Part shown: positions 42,908 through 52,344 of the stretch, piece by piece
How the letters are laid out: every line of letters starts with the position of its first letter
How positions within the stretch are numbered: position 1 is the stretch's first letter
Assembly (NCBI RefSeq): GCF_918698115.1
Contig: NZ_CAKKLV010000002.1
Coordinates: forward strand, 124,001-188,000
DNA from: Peribacillus sp. Bi96
Lineage (GTDB): Bacteria > Bacillota > Bacilli > Bacillales > DSM-1321
Direction of reading: 5' to 3'
Length of the DNA: 64,000 nt
The notes under the pieces: model-generated
What the model saw: only the letters and a program-made list of their open reading frames with translations
Told to the model about the DNA's origin: nothing
Databases searched by the model: none
Program-made: the position numbers and the translations under genes

Positions 42908-43159
42908 GTGACGCATCAAAATGTTTATATTATGTGCAAACTCGATTTACAAATAAAGCAAATTATTAGGAACTGTTCAAACGATTTTGATGTGAAACGT
43001 GGAATTAAATGGGGAATTGAATTGAAAGGGAAGGATCGCATTATTGCAATGGTGATTTTTTTGACCGAATTATATAGGCTAAGTAAATCCGAGATGAGGA
43101 AATCCGAGTTTTCCATCGCTTTCTATTATTTAAGGTCTCACCGCACGAACTATATATAA
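42908..43159 (+). CDS. doubtful hypothetical protein
   Basis: An open frame of 83 codons from GTG 42908 (or 75 from ATG 42932) encodes a basic, mostly helical sequence (IKQIIRNCSNDFDVKRGIKW). No ribosome binding site stands at either start. Lys/Arg-rich composition fits its AT-rich surroundings. No family is recognised. It could be a remnant. Confidence 0.25.
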   Translation: MTHQNVYIMCKLDLQIKQIIRNCSNDFDVKRGIKWGIELKGKDRIIAMVIFLTELYRLSKSEMRKSEFSIAFYYLRSHRTNYI

Positions 43160-43381
43160 TGGATACTGGCAAAAGAAATGATAGGTTCACAGACATAAGG
43201 GGAGATTGTTATCTGTTTAATGGGAAAATCCAGGATGAAGGAGTGTAAAAACCTTATTTCCAAAAAATGAAAATTCAGATATATAGATTTAAATATTCAT
43301 TGTTTTCCTGTAAGATAACCATATATGAAATTCCCTGTCGACTTGTCGACTTACTTAGAAAACGTGAGGATAACATACATT

Positions 43382-43942
43382 ATGGATTTTGAAAAAAGTC
43401 TTGAAAAAAATTGGAGTAATCAAAAAAACATAGGTTTAACAGCGTATTTAAAGAAGATGAAGGGAGAAGCTAGAGAAAAAGACAGAATTGATTATGTAGA
43501 TTCCTTTGTTTCAGCTATAGGCGGGCTCATAGCTATTATTATAATTAGTTTTATAGCTGTCTATATAGGATATCCTATGGCATTAGCGCCTCTTGGGGCA
43601 AGCTGCGTCATTGTTTTTGGTGCCCATAAAAGTCTCTTGTCTCAACCTCGTAATGTTATTGGAGGACATATAATCTCCACTACTTCAGCTCTTATCATTT
43701 GGAGTATCTTTGGTAAAAGCCTATTCATAATCGGTCTGGTATTGGCTATTGTATTAATTATCATGACTTTTACAAAAACTGTTCATCCTCCAGCAGCAGC
43801 AAGTGCCATTGTTTCTATCAATTCTCAAGCTGGTTGGGGATTCCTGATTTCAATAGTAATAGGTACCTTTTTATTAGTTTTTATATCAATGATTTATAAT
43901 AATTTATTTCAAAAAAGGCAATATCCAAAGCACTGGTTATGA
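43382..43942 (+). CDS. HPP family membrane protein
   Basis: The protein has 186 residues from ATG 43382, with GAGGA 11 nt upstream; the outer ATG 43325 has no site. Four hydrophobic segments follow a charged N-terminus. The family signature is complete: LAPLGASCVIVFG, SQPRNVIGGHI and VHPPAAASA. HPP proteins are small integral membrane proteins; a plant member transports nitrite. Substrate here unknown. It is monocistronic. Confidence 0.83.
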   Translation: MDFEKSLEKNWSNQKNIGLTAYLKKMKGEAREKDRIDYVDSFVSAIGGLIAIIIISFIAVYIGYPMALAPLGASCVIVFGAHKSLLSQPRNVIGGHIISTTSALIIWSIFGKSLFIIGLVLAIVLIIMTFTKTVHPPAAASAIVSINSQAGWGFLISIVIGTFLLVFISMIYNNLFQKRQYPKHWL

Positions 43943-44115
43943 AAAATTCACAAGATATGTTATCTAAATAGGGGCTGTTATTTGTAAATGTTTACAGCTC
44001 CTTCCCCATTGTTGTAACATCTTTCATTCAAAAAGGTAGGTTGAAAAAGATCCTGCACATCCAAAATTTTTGGAAGACAGTGGATCGTTTAATAGGTAAA
44101 TAGCATTTTTTATGT

Positions 44116-44143
44116 CCCGTCACAAAGGTGGCGGGATTTTTTT
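44116..44143 (+). terminator. intrinsic terminator after the HPP gene
   Basis: CCCGTCAC (44116-44123), an AAAG loop and GTGGCGGG are followed by seven T residues. The stretch 44144-44400 shows no gene. Confidence 0.8.
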
Positions 44144-44409
44144 AAAACATTAAGAAATTTTATTAATAAGTTAATCTTTTTTTAAGAAATTGTTTAGATG
44201 GAGTTTAAGGTTAAGTACTAACATAATGAAGACGGAATAACAAAGCGTGACCAAAAATTGAAAGGGAGTAAAAAATCCTCATTAGAACCTCAAAACCCTT
44301 TTGAACAAGCCACTTTATTGACACGTCATAACAACTAAAAATTCTTTTGGTGCTGTTGATGTACTCGGGGTATCGGCACTAATGTTGCATTGGAAAGGAA
44401 GGTGTGTTC

Positions 44410-45111
44410 ATGTGGAGACGGCTAACCATTGTCAGTGGATGCCTTTTCATCCTTCAAGGCTGTGTCTTAGATAACGAAAGAGAACTAAAAATACAAGAAA
44501 AGGAGGCAGGAAAGGGTATGAATGAACAACTGATTCAAGCTGTAGAACGTAAAGAAACGGAAACGATAAGCAGGTTGATTGAGCAAGGTGTGGATATTAA
44601 TACACAGGACTCAAACGGGCGAACCGCCACTATGATTGCGACTTATAACAATGATGTAAAGTCGGCAAAAATCCTAATTGAAGCGGGTGCAGATGTCAAC
44701 ATTCAAGATGACATGAAACATAACCCCTTCTTGTATGCCGGGGCAGAAGGTTATGTAGATATACTAAACCTTACGATTGAAGCAGGTGCCGACCCGTCAA
44801 TAACCAATCGGTATGGAGGAACAGCTTTAATCCCTGCTTCAGAACATGGATATGTTGATGTTATTAAAGAACTGGTTACGAATACTGATATTGATGTTAA
44901 TCATGTTAATGATCTCGGTTGGACAGCTTTACTGGAAGCTATCATATTGAATGATGGTGATGGAAAACAGCAGCAAACCGTGCAATTGTTAATAGATCAT
45001 GGGGCAGATGTCAACATTCCTGATAATAATAATGCGAGCCCTTTACAACATGCACGCGAAAAAGGATTTAAAGAGATTGAACAAATTTTACTAACAGCAG
45101 GAGCAAAATAA
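44410..45111 (+). CDS. ankyrin-repeat lipoprotein
   Basis: The protein has 233 residues from ATG 44410, 7 nt after AAGGAAGG. The signal peptide ends in the lipobox LQGC, so it should be anchored outside the membrane. Residues from about 40 form five ankyrin repeats (for example GADVNIQD, GADPSITN, GADVNIPD), with typical TALxxA helices. Exported ankyrin proteins in bacteria bind partner proteins, sometimes as periplasmic protectors. The partner may be the DUF4822 lipoprotein encoded next; this is inference. Confidence 0.85.
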   Translation: MWRRLTIVSGCLFILQGCVLDNERELKIQEKEAGKGMNEQLIQAVERKETETISRLIEQGVDINTQDSNGRTATMIATYNNDVKSAKILIEAGADVNIQDDMKHNPFLYAGAEGYVDILNLTIEAGADPSITNRYGGTALIPASEHGYVDVIKELVTNTDIDVNHVNDLGWTALLEAIILNDGDGKQQQTVQLLIDHGADVNIPDNNNASPLQHAREKGFKEIEQILLTAGAK

Positions 45112-45187
45112 TCAGATCATAGACCATAAAAAAAAATTTGCAGGACTGAATATCTACAACCACACTATATAATGAGGAGCAGACAAA

Positions 45188-46147
45188 ATGAATAAAAGAG
45201 CAAAAGTTTCATCATCTATACTACTCGGGTTAACATTGGTCATAACAGGATGTAACACAAACGCACAAGACAATCATAGTTCACAGAAGCATGAACAAAC
45301 TGCTAAAGAGAATAAAAAAGAAAATAAGTTAACTGCAGGACAGGAATTGACTGAAATTCTTAGTGGCACGAATTGGCAAGGTACAAAAGTTTATGATAAG
45401 AATAATAATGACTTAACAAAGGAAAATGCAAACTTCATTGGTCTTGCAAAATATGACGAAGAAACATCTAGATATGAATTTTTTGATCAAAACACAAAAA
45501 AAAGTCGTGGTGATAAAGGAACATTTTTTATCACTAATGATAAGATTCGAGTGTTAATTTCAGAATCAATGGGTTACCAAGCCGTTGTTGAAATAACGAA
45601 ACTAAATAAGGATATGTTTACCTATAAAAGAATGGGTAAAGATGCAAAGGGTAACGACGTAGAGGTGTTTGTTGAACATATTCCTTATAATGAAACAGAA
45701 CTTTCCTTTACTGATCCAGATAAAACCTTGGAATCTTTCACAGGAGAAGTAGATACAGACGTTGATGGGGACAAAATTCTATCTAGCACCCCATGGCAAG
45801 GAACAGTGGCGTTGGATGAAAATGGCAATGATGTATCAAGCTATAACTCGAATTATCTAGGTCTAGCAAAATATGATGATAAAACGAATAAGTATGAATT
45901 TTTTGATGCTAAAACTGGTGAAAGCCGCGGTGATTACGGCTTTTACGATATTGTTCATGGAAATAAGATAAGAGCTCATGTTTCACAAGGGGAAAATAAG
46001 TATGGTGCAGTTCTTGAACTTACAGAGCTTAATGAAAATAAATTCACTTATAAAAGAATCGGTAAAGATAAAGATGGAAAAGAAATAACGATAACGGTCG
46101 AACATATACCTTATGAAGGTAATTTGAAATTAAAATTAACTAAGTAA
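45188..46147 (+). CDS. lipoprotein with two DUF4822 domains
   Basis: The 319-residue protein has a signal peptide with lipobox ITGC, then a Lys/Glu-rich linker. Two tandem copies of a domain of about 125 residues follow. Each starts LSGTNWQG or LSSTPWQG, continues FIGLAKYDEETSRYEFFD or YLGLAKYDDKTNKYEFFD, and ends VEHIPY. The duplication is internal and well preserved. The domain matches DUF4822, of unknown function. ATG follows TGAGGAGC; the gene is 76 bases downstream of the ankyrin lipoprotein, likely co-transcribed. Confidence 0.83.
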   Translation: MNKRAKVSSSILLGLTLVITGCNTNAQDNHSSQKHEQTAKENKKENKLTAGQELTEILSGTNWQGTKVYDKNNNDLTKENANFIGLAKYDEETSRYEFFDQNTKKSRGDKGTFFITNDKIRVLISESMGYQAVVEITKLNKDMFTYKRMGKDAKGNDVEVFVEHIPYNETELSFTDPDKTLESFTGEVDTDVDGDKILSSTPWQGTVALDENGNDVSSYNSNYLGLAKYDDKTNKYEFFDAKTGESRGDYGFYDIVHGNKIRAHVSQGENKYGAVLELTELNENKFTYKRIGKDKDGKEITITVEHIPYEGNLKLKLTK

Positions 46148-46154
46148 AAATATT

Positions 46155-46192
46155 AAAAAAGGGATTTTGCATTAATGGCAAAATCCCTTTTT
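46155..46192 (+). terminator. intrinsic terminator of the lipoprotein pair
   Basis: AAAAAGGGATTTTGC pairs with GCAAAATCCCTTTTT, one of the strongest hairpins in the window. Confidence 0.93.
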
Positions 46193-46294
46193 AATATAGT
46201 AATAGAATAGCTTCATAGGGTCTCTTATTTTTAGTACGAAGACAGTCATCTGTATATTGTAGGAAGACATGGAATCCTGGTATTGCGGCTGCTA

Positions 46295-47212
46295 CTAAGC
46301 AGAGATATCTTTATTTTTTCTTTGAAGAATCCAGATTTCAATTGCCCCGGATCCAAGCAATACTCCGGAAACAATGAAGATCAGTCCAATGAAATGTTCA
46401 GGCACAATTGCTTCATTTAGAAAAATGGCAGCACCTACAAGAGAAAATAAGGTGTTTAAATTAAGAAATATAGATGATTCGGCAGCACCTACCATGCCAA
46501 TTGCATAATTATAGCTCATGTGCCCAAGAGCAGTAGCGATAATAGCGGAGAAAAAGAAAGCTCCCCAGATAGAGGGTGGTAAAGATGCAAGTGACGATAA
46601 GCCATCAGGTTCCTTCCATAGGCTGATGGCAAAAAGAATAAAAGACCCGATTAGCATCATGTAGCCGGTTAATAATCGTGGATCCATTGTTTTAGAGGCT
46701 TTATTAATAAGAATGAAACTTAAAGCCTGTGAAAGAATGGATAGCAATATATCCACATCTCCCAGATTAATAGAATGAATTCCTCCACTTCCTGCCATAA
46801 CGGTAAAACTCACACCTAAAGCACCGCAAATAAAGCCGATAAGACGAATTAATGTTGGCTTTTTACGAAAGAAAATCATAGTCAGGATGACAGTCAATAT
46901 GGGCCCCATGCCCAAAATCAGGCCAGCATTCGAGGCGGAAGTTTTCGTTAATCCTTCAGCTAAAAAATAATGGTGAAAAACGACACTCAAAAATGCCCCA
47001 CCAAAAACGTAAAAAAGTTCACTTTTTTTAGGAAGACGTATTAGACCAAAAAAGAAACAGAATGTAATGACTATAAGTGAAGCTGTAAAGATTCTCAAAG
47101 ATGTTATAGTTACGGGCTGTGTATTTGCAACTAAAACTTTAATAACTGAAACGTTCAATCCCCATGTAATCATAATTACGGTAAGCAAGATGTAAATTTT
47201 CACATAACTCAT
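46295..47212 (-). CDS. EamA/DMT-family transporter
   Basis: The 305-residue protein has ten hydrophobic helices in two EamA repeats (about 5-140 and 150-295), opening YILLTVIMITWGLNVSVIK. The C-terminal repeat carries AAESSIFLNLNTLFSLVGAA, typical of drug/metabolite exporters such as RhaT/YdcZ-like proteins. Substrate unknown. Monocistronic on the complement; AAAGGTTG is a moderate ribosome binding site. Confidence 0.85.
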   Translation of the reverse strand: MSYVKIYILLTVIMITWGLNVSVIKVLVANTQPVTITSLRIFTASLIVITFCFFFGLIRLPKKSELFYVFGGAFLSVVFHHYFLAEGLTKTSASNAGLILGMGPILTVILTMIFFRKKPTLIRLIGFICGALGVSFTVMAGSGGIHSINLGDVDILLSILSQALSFILINKASKTMDPRLLTGYMMLIGSFILFAISLWKEPDGLSSLASLPPSIWGAFFFSAIIATALGHMSYNYAIGMVGAAESSIFLNLNTLFSLVGAAIFLNEAIVPEHFIGLIFIVSGVLLGSGAIEIWILQRKNKDISA

Positions 47213-47446
47213 TCAAAACAACCTTTCAAACATTATTAACAATTGATATATTATACAACTTTCTCCAAATTAATAGCAAAGAGTAAAATTTGATATTGCT
47301 CATAAGGAGAAAATTAGAAACTGCTAATCCATAAAAACAGGGGGTGAAAAATGCAAAAATTCCCATTAAAATCCATTTGTAATTACCGATATATGTAATT
47401 CAAAATGATGAATAATAATAAAATTGTAAATTATCAAACTTTTCTA

Positions 47447-47475
47447 TTGTTTTTGGTAGGGTTTTCATTTACAAT
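47447..47475 (+). promoter_or_regulatory. probable promoter of the kdgK-uxuB operon
   Basis: TTGTTT (47447-47452), 17 bases and TACAAT (47470-47475) place initiation near 47482, immediately before the two operators. Confidence 0.5.
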
Positions 47476-47491
47476 TTCCTTATGAATTACC

Positions 47492-47524
47492 AAACCGGTT
47501 TAGTTCTTTACTAAACCGATTTAG
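47492..47524. promoter_or_regulatory. kdgR: two LacI-type (KdgR) operators
   Basis: AAACCGGTTT (47492-47501) is a perfect palindrome and CTAAACCGATTTAG (47511-47524) a near-perfect one. Their centres are 21 bp, two helical turns, apart. An exact copy of the second stands before the transporter gene at 54433. Binding by KdgR is inferred from the gene at 53362. Confidence 0.65.
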
Positions 47525-47599
47525 GATCTTTTATAGAAATTCGATATGATCAAATGTTTTACCTTTATTTGTGAGTGTTCGAAAGAAGGAGGTACTGTA

Positions 47600-48556
47600 T
47601 TGTCATCAAAATATGGTGTTTTAACGCTGGGTGACGCCATGATTACGCTAAATCCGGAAGAAACAGGACCTTTACGATTTGTCACCCGTTTTGAGCGAAA
47701 GGTGGGAGGGGCTGAACTGAATTTTGCCATTGGCTGTGCAAGGCTTGGCATGCGGTCAAAATGGTTAAGCCGTTTAGGAAGGGATGAGTTCGGTAGGGTT
47801 ATTTATAATTTCGCTCGTGGGGAAGGCGTTGACATGAGTGATGTTGCCTATGTAAATGGATACCCAACATCCCTTAACTTTAAAGAAATTCGCGAAGATG
47901 GTTCAGGAAAGACCTTTTATTACCGTTATCAATCGCCCATTTTAACACTAAAGCCTGAAGATATAACGGAGAAGATGTTTGAAGGGATTGATATAGTCCA
48001 TCTCACTGGTGTTTTTTTGGCTATAGACCCTAAAAATGTAGATATTGCCATGAGGGTTATGGACATTGCAAAACAAAAAGATATTCCCGTTTCATTTGAT
48101 CCGAATATCCGCCTAAAGCTATGGTCCATCGAGGAAGCGAGATCAGTATATTTTAAGATTTTTCCATATGTTGATATTTTACTTACAGGTTTAGATGAAA
48201 TAAGATTGATCACCGGAAATGACTCTGAAGAATCATTGGCGGCATGCGCAAAAGTGTATGACATTGAGCAGCTTGTCATCAAGGACGGGAAACATGGTTC
48301 AAAACTCTATACAAAAAGTGAATGGCATAAAAAAGAAGCCTTCCCGGTCATACCGGTGGATACTGTTGGTGCAGGGGATGGTTATGATGCCGGTTATATA
48401 TATGGATATCTTCATGGCTTGTCGATTGATGAAAGATTGACATTTGCAAATGGTGTGGGGGCTCTTGTAACCACAGTTTCAGGGGACAATGAAGGCTTAC
48501 CATATTTAGATGAAGTAATGCCTTTCATACAAAGCGAGGCTGTGATTGAAAGATAG
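47600..48556 (+). CDS. kdgK: 2-keto-3-deoxygluconate kinase (PfkB family)
   Basis: The protein has 318 residues from TTG 47600, 7 nt after AAGGAGG. PfkB signatures are GGAELNFAIGCARLG near the N-terminus and DTVGAGDGYDAG with the catalytic Asp. It phosphorylates KDG, the common product of UxuA and UxaA, to KDPG, which KdgA, three genes on, then cleaves. It leads the six-gene operon behind the KdgR-type operators. Confidence 0.87.
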   Translation: MSSKYGVLTLGDAMITLNPEETGPLRFVTRFERKVGGAELNFAIGCARLGMRSKWLSRLGRDEFGRVIYNFARGEGVDMSDVAYVNGYPTSLNFKEIREDGSGKTFYYRYQSPILTLKPEDITEKMFEGIDIVHLTGVFLAIDPKNVDIAMRVMDIAKQKDIPVSFDPNIRLKLWSIEEARSVYFKIFPYVDILLTGLDEIRLITGNDSEESLAACAKVYDIEQLVIKDGKHGSKLYTKSEWHKKEAFPVIPVDTVGAGDGYDAGYIYGYLHGLSIDERLTFANGVGALVTTVSGDNEGLPYLDEVMPFIQSEAVIER

Positions 48557-48582
48557 ATGACAGAAGGAAATGGGGATAGAAA

Positions 48583-49605
48583 ATGACAACAGTTTCGATA
48601 CAAGCTGAGGAAGCAAAACAATTAGTCATAAAAAAGCTGACCAAAGTGGGTTTAAATGAGGAAAATGCCGGAAAAGTCGCAGAGGTATTGATTCACGCAG
48701 ATCTAAGAAATGTCAATTCCCATGGTGTATTGCGAACGGAGCATTATGTAAATCGTTTAAAGGCAGGAGGCATAAATCCTGACGGGCAGATTTCCTTCGA
48801 AAAGACAGGGCCAGTAACAGGTGTGGTTGATGGAGATGATGGATTTGGCCATGTCATTGGTGAAGTGGCCATGGAACATGCCATTGAAATGGCACGAAAT
48901 AATGGTGTAGGCATGGTGACAGTTTTTAATAGCAGCCATTGCGGAGCACTAAGCTATTTCGTTCAAAAAGCTACTGATGCAAAGTTAATCGGCATAGCGA
49001 TGTCACATACTGATAAAATTGTGGTTCCATTCGGAGGAAAAACATCGTTTCTTGGTACAAACCCTATCGCTTATGGGGTTCCTACAAAAACAAAGAAACC
49101 TTTTATTCTTGACATGGCAACTTCCAATGTTGCATGGGGGAAAATCCTTCAAGCACGCGAAGAAGAAAAGGAAATCCCTGAAGGTTGGGGAGTGGATGAA
49201 AATGGAGCAACAGTCACGGACCCAAGTAAAGTCGTTTCCCTTTCCACTTTTGGAGGACCAAAAGGCTATGGCCTATCCGTAATTGTGGATGTATTTTCTG
49301 GATTATTGGCAGGAGCGGCATTTGGTCCACATATTGGAAAAATGTATGACGATCTTGATAAGAAGCGGAAGCTGGGACATTACTTTTGTGTAATCAATCC
49401 TTCGTTCTTTACCGATACTGATTCATTTTTAGAGCAAATGGATCAAATGATTGAAGAGCTGCAACAGGCTGAACCTGCTCCAGGGTTCGATCGGGTATAT
49501 GTACCGGGTGAGATCGAGCAAATCAATGAAGAAAAAAACCTGAAACAAGGTATAACGATAGCCTCAAGTGTTTATGAATTTCTTACAAAGGAAGATGATT
49601 TATGA
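48583..49605 (+). CDS. yjmC: Ldh/YjmC-type NAD(P)-dependent oxidoreductase
   Basis: The 340-residue protein is of the malate/L-sulfolactate/L-lactate dehydrogenase family, which has a non-Rossmann fold. Conserved blocks are [29 protein letters not shown] and FILDMATS. B. subtilis yjmC lies in the hexuronate operon next to yjmD, as here. The natural substrate is unknown; oxidation or reduction of an aldonate/2-keto acid is likely. The stop overlaps the start of yjmD. Confidence 0.83.
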   Translation: MTTVSIQAEEAKQLVIKKLTKVGLNEENAGKVAEVLIHADLRNVNSHGVLRTEHYVNRLKAGGINPDGQISFEKTGPVTGVVDGDDGFGHVIGEVAMEHAIEMARNNGVGMVTVFNSSHCGALSYFVQKATDAKLIGIAMSHTDKIVVPFGGKTSFLGTNPIAYGVPTKTKKPFILDMATSNVAWGKILQAREEEKEIPEGWGVDENGATVTDPSKVVSLSTFGGPKGYGLSVIVDVFSGLLAGAAFGPHIGKMYDDLDKKRKLGHYFCVINPSFFTDTDSFLEQMDQMIEELQQAEPAPGFDRVYVPGEIEQINEEKNLKQGITIASSVYEFLTKEDDL

Positions 49606-50621
49606 AAGCGGTTCAAGTAAGGAAAGCACGTGATCTTGTTCTTCAAGAAATGGATAAACCAAAGATTTCGAACTCAACGGATGTCCTTGTGAAAGTAAAA
49701 AGAGTCGGCATTTGTGGATCGGATATGCATATTTACCACGGCACGAATCCTCTTGCAACGTTGCCACGAGTCGTTGGGCATGAAGTGGCGGGAGAAGTTG
49801 AGGAAATTGGGCAAGGTGTCACGGGGATTAAAGTTGGGGACCACGTGGTTATTGAGCCGATCAAATACTGTGGAAAGTGTTATGCCTGCCGTAAGGGTCG
49901 CCAAAATGTTTGTGAAACACTGTCTGTTTTTGGTGTCCATGAGGATGGTGGGATGAGGGAATGGTGCGTTCTTCCCGAAAAACAACTACATGTTGTGGAT
50001 CCAGATTTAGCTTGGGATGAAATAGTATTGGCTGAACCTTATACAATCGGTGCACAAGCGGTATGGAGAGGTGACGTGGAGGAAGGCGACACAGTACTTA
50101 TCCAAGGAGCAGGCCCTATTGGGGTATGTATATTAAAAATGGCAAAGCTTCAAGGTGCATCGGTAATGATCACGGATTTAAGTGATGAACGATTGAAATT
50201 TGCTGAAGAATGTGGTGCTGATATCACCGTTCATGCGGGAAATGAAGATGTTCGACAGCGAGTAGAGGAATGGACGAAGGGCGAAGGTGCAAATGTCGTC
50301 ATTGATGCTGTCTGTTTGCCGATGACGTTTGAATTATCCTTCGAAGTCGTTTCAACGGCTGGCAGTATTGTCGTACTAGGTTTTGATGAACGTCCTGCAT
50401 CGATTTCCCAGCTTCCAATCACTAAAAAGGAAGTATCCGTAAAAGGTTCTAGATTGCAAACCAACCAGTTCCCAAAAGTGGTAAAGCTTCTAAATGAAGG
50501 CAGGCTCAGACATGAAGGATTAGTTACCCATACTTTTTCCCTAGATGATGTCCAAGAAGCTTTTGATTTTGTTGAAAGTCATCCAGAACAGGTTCGAAAA
50601 GCGATCATCGTATTTAATTAA
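49602..50621 (+). CDS. yjmD: zinc-dependent MDR dehydrogenase YjmD (possible L-gulonate 5-dehydrogenase)
   Basis: The 339-residue medium-chain dehydrogenase has catalytic zinc ligands in [12 protein letters not shown] and GHEVAGE, the structural zinc cluster [15 protein letters not shown], and Rossmann [10 protein letters not shown]. It is near-identical in motifs to B. subtilis YjmD. In other bacteria such enzymes oxidise L-gulonate or L-galactonate at C5, yielding fructuronate or tagaturonate. Position beside uxuA/uxuB favours L-gulonate. That substrate is inference. ATGA overlap with yjmC. Confidence 0.85.
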   Translation: MKAVQVRKARDLVLQEMDKPKISNSTDVLVKVKRVGICGSDMHIYHGTNPLATLPRVVGHEVAGEVEEIGQGVTGIKVGDHVVIEPIKYCGKCYACRKGRQNVCETLSVFGVHEDGGMREWCVLPEKQLHVVDPDLAWDEIVLAEPYTIGAQAVWRGDVEEGDTVLIQGAGPIGVCILKMAKLQGASVMITDLSDERLKFAEECGADITVHAGNEDVRQRVEEWTKGEGANVVIDAVCLPMTFELSFEVVSTAGSIVVLGFDERPASISQLPITKKEVSVKGSRLQTNQFPKVVKLLNEGRLRHEGLVTHTFSLDDVQEAFDFVESHPEQVRKAIIVFN

Positions 50622-50634
50622 GGGGGTTGAGGTA

Positions 50635-51255
50635 ATGGATAAACAATCAATAATTCATCAAATAACGGAAACGAAAGTTGTAGCTGTTATCAGGGGACAG
50701 GATGCGGTGGAAGCGGCACAACTGTCTAAAGCAGCTGTGGAAGGCGGTATTCGGGCAATTGAATTGACTTATACAACACCAAGAATAGAAGAGGCTTTCA
50801 AGGAACTGCAAAATACGGATGCGCTTTTAGGAGCAGGCTCAGTATTGGATTCTGAAACAGCACGCCATGCGATTTTGGCTGGTGCCAATTTTATTGTCAG
50901 TCCTTACTTTGTAGAAGGTGTTGCGACGCTTTGCAATCGATATGGCATTCCCTATATGCCTGGTTGTATGACAATTCGGGAAATGGCTACAGCGCTTGAA
51001 GCAGGCTGTGATGTTTTGAAGTTATTTCCGGCAAACCATTTTGAACCTTCTTTCATCAAGTCCGTCAATGGTCCGCTGCCTAATGTAAGGATTATGCCAA
51101 CCGGCGGAATTAATTTGGACAATATGAATGACTGGCTGAATGCAGGTGCAGTGGCAACTGGAATTGGAAGTGACTTGAATAAAGCCTATAAGAATGGTGG
51201 CTATGAAGCGGTTGTTGAATTAAGTAGAAAATACATGCAGAAAATTGCGGAATGA
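50635..51255 (+). CDS. kdgA: KDPG/KHG aldolase
   Basis: The protein has 206 residues from ATG 50635; an upstream frame extension is inside yjmD. It is a class I aldolase barrel with VVAVIRGQD, the Glu of IELTYTTP, GAGSV and the Schiff-base Lys in VLKLFPANHF. It splits KDPG to pyruvate and glyceraldehyde 3-phosphate, completing the pathway started by UxuA/UxaA and KdgK. GGGGGTTGAGG precedes the start. Confidence 0.92.
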   Translation: MDKQSIIHQITETKVVAVIRGQDAVEAAQLSKAAVEGGIRAIELTYTTPRIEEAFKELQNTDALLGAGSVLDSETARHAILAGANFIVSPYFVEGVATLCNRYGIPYMPGCMTIREMATALEAGCDVLKLFPANHFEPSFIKSVNGPLPNVRIMPTGGINLDNMNDWLNAGAVATGIGSDLNKAYKNGGYEAVVELSRKYMQKIAE

Positions 51256-51267
51256 TGGAGGTGCATG

Positions 51268-52344
51268 ATGAATATTACATTCAGATGGTATGGGAAAGGC
51301 AATGACACCGTTACATTGGAGCATGTTAAACAAATCCCTGGAGTAGAGGGAATTGTTTGGGCATTGCACCAAAAACCTGTTGGTGAGATATGGGAAAAGG
51401 AAGAAATAAGAAAAGAAATCGAGTATATCCAATCATTTGGTTTTCATACGGATGTGGTGGAAAGTGTAAATGTTCATGAATCGATTAAATTAGGAAATGA
51501 AGATCGTATGATATATATCGAGAATTACAAACAGACGATCCGAAACCTTTCAGAAGCTGGAGTAAAAGTGATTTGTTATAACTTTATGCCGATTTTTGAT
51601 TGGACCCGAACAGAAATGTTTCATCCTTTGGAAGATGGCTCAACTGCCCTATTTTATGAAAAAGCAAAAGTAGATACGTTAGATCCAAAAGAGTTAATTC
51701 GTACTGTAGCAGAAGCTTCCGATTTAACATTGCCTGGTTGGGAACCAGAAAAGATGGAGAAAATATCTGAATTATTCGAAGCATATAAAAGTGTGGATGA
51801 AGAACAGCTATGGGCGAATTTGGGAATTTTTCTTAAGGAAATATTGCCTGTTGCGGAAGCATGCGGCATTAAAATGGCAATCCATCCGGATGATCCACCA
51901 TGGTCCATTTTTGGCTTACCAAGAATCATCACCGGAGAATCGAGTTATGAAAAGCTGATCTCGATTTCGGACTCACCATCGAATGCGTTTACGTTGTGCA
52001 CTGGCTCGATGGGTGCTAACCCTAAAAATGATATGGTTCAAATAGCTAAAAAGTATGCTAATCGTTCTCCCTTCTCCCATATCAGAAATGTGAAAATTTA
52101 TGAAAACGGTGACTTTGTGGAAACATCGCATTATACACAGGATGGATCCATCAACGTGCAGGGTGTTGTAGCAGAATTGAATAAGCAAAATTATTCTGGA
52201 TATGTCAGACCAGACCACGGCCGCCATATATGGGGAGAGGTTTGCCGCCCAGGTTATGGTTTATATGATCGTGCCCTAGGAATCATGTATTTGCTTGGAT
52301 TATGGGATGCTCATGAGGCTACTAAATTAGGTGAACGATCATGA
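51268..52344 (+). CDS. uxuA: D-mannonate dehydratase
   Basis: The 358-residue enzyme dehydrates D-mannonate to KDG. It has the UxuA family blocks FRWYGKGNDTVTLEH, IPGVEGIVWALH, CYNFMPIFDWTRT, MAIHPDDPPW (metal ligands), FTLCTGSMGA and VRPDHGRHIWGE. GGAGG is 6 nt before ATG 51268, whereas ATG 51265 is only 3 nt from it. Its stop overlaps the ATG of uxuB (ATGA). Confidence 0.94.
   Translation: MNITFRWYGKGNDTVTLEHVKQIPGVEGIVWALHQKPVGEIWEKEEIRKEIEYIQSFGFHTDVVESVNVHESIKLGNEDRMIYIENYKQTIRNLSEAGVKVICYNFMPIFDWTRTEMFHPLEDGSTALFYEKAKVDTLDPKELIRTVAEASDLTLPGWEPEKMEKISELFEAYKSVDEEQLWANLGIFLKEILPVAEACGIKMAIHPDDPPWSIFGLPRIITGESSYEKLISISDSPSNAFTLCTGSMGANPKNDMVQIAKKYANRSPFSHIRNVKIYENGDFVETSHYTQDGSINVQGVVAELNKQNYSGYVRPDHGRHIWGEVCRPGYGLYDRALGIMYLLGLWDAHEATKLGERS

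Noticed and set aside
42908..43159. Treating this ORF as a confident gene
   Set aside because: No ribosome binding site or family; kept only as a low-confidence entry.
49600..49615. TGAAAGCGGTTCAA at the yjmD start as a cre site
   Set aside because: The last bases deviate from the cre consensus and it lies on start codons; weaker than the site at 54483.
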